Shown here: positions 5,262 to 5,383 of the stretch, one piece after another | Layout: each line of letters starts with the position of its first letter | How positions within the stretch are numbered: the stretch's first letter is position 1 | Origin: Gammaproteobacteria bacterium | GTDB lineage: Bacteria > Pseudomonadota > Gammaproteobacteria > SZUA-152 | DNA length: 5,383 bases | NCBI GenBank assembly: GCA_003229995.1 | Contig: QIGJ01000224.1 | Span: forward strand, 1 to 5,383 | Direction: 5' to 3' | Translations under genes and position numbers: made by a program | Notes under the pieces: model-generated | What the model was told of the DNA's origin: nothing | Seen by the model: only the letters and a program-made list of their open reading frames with translations | Databases searched by the model: none

Positions 5262-5383
5262 ATGGCAATTTCATCCAAACAGTTTAATTCGACATCATAT
5301 TCGGTAAAGTGTATAGATCACTCTCTTAATTTTTTCACTTCAAAATCTTATCGGGTTTTATCGAAAAGCAAGGCTAAAGAGAG
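5262..5383 (+). CDS. Possible hypothetical protein, 5' part only (runs off the window)
   Basis: An ATG at 5262, 27 bases after the transporter stop, opens a frame that stays free of stop codons to the window edge (40 codons, beginning MAISSKQFNS). I do not recognise the product; it is rich in Ser and Lys. Only a weak CGGA (5249-5252) could act as ribosome site. The region is markedly more AT-rich than the genes before it. In DNA of this composition a 40-codon open run can occur by chance, so this is a tentative call. The other plus-strand candidate, an 18-codon frame from the ATGA overlap at 5231, closes at 5287. Confidence 0.35.
   Translation, partial: MAISSKQFNSTSYSVKCIDHSLNFFTSKSYRVLSKSKAKE

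Noticed and set aside
5231..5287. 18-codon frame starting at the ATGA overlap with the transporter stop
   Set aside because: It is very short with no recognisable features. The overlap alone is weak evidence for a gene.
5288..5317. TTCGAC-N18-TATAGA as a plus-strand promoter
   Set aside because: It is a weak match in AT-rich DNA, and it would lie inside the possible partial gene at the right edge.
1..5383. CRISPR arrays, insertion sequences, riboswitches or rRNA
   Set aside because: I saw no regularly spaced repeats, transposase-like frames, riboswitch cores or rRNA segments in the window.

Overview
The window looks like a chromosomal segment of a flagellated gammaproteobacterium. The chorismate synthase, the HcaT-type transporter, the E. 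coli-type proton-driven flagellar stator and the long-variable-arm serine tRNA all resemble gammaproteobacterial versions. The central genes are of moderate GC by eye, and both window edges are visibly richer in AT. Genus cannot be settled from the sequence alone. Most of the window is housekeeping; I see no complete, clearly new multi-gene system, but several local oddities are recorded.

Layout, left to right. Positions 1-186 hold the C-terminal end of a ribbon-helix-helix (CopG-type) antitoxin cut by the window edge. A gene-free AT-rich stretch follows. A complete tRNA-Ser(GGA) gene lies on the minus strand (402-491), with a well-formed stable-RNA-type promoter upstream of it (534-562). The 374 bases between the tRNA and motA (492-865) contain no convincing gene. 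They do hold the tRNA promoter, a pair of direct repeats around a small dyad, a candidate flagellar sigma-28 (FliA) promoter at 639-665 and a 16-bp near-perfect inverted repeat at 722-780.

Four plus-strand genes then follow closely: motA (866-1696), motB (1729-2919), aroC (2965-4062) and an MFS transporter of the HcaT type (4095-5234), with gaps of about 30-45 bases. MotA and MotB form the proton-conducting stator of the flagellar motor. AroC makes chorismate, the last step of the shikimate pathway. The transporter substrate is unknown. aroC appears to have its own extended -10 promoter just before its ATG, so motAB and aroC-MFS are probably two transcription units sharing a strand. A short open frame (5262-5383) runs off the right edge.

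The points most worth a second look are: a nine-residue contraction of the TM3-TM4 periplasmic hairpin in an otherwise canonical MotA; a nine-G homopolymer in motB placed where one-base slippage would remove the peptidoglycan-binding domain; the apparently leaderless aroC; a long Lys/Pro-rich tail on MotB; and the regulatory region before motA.
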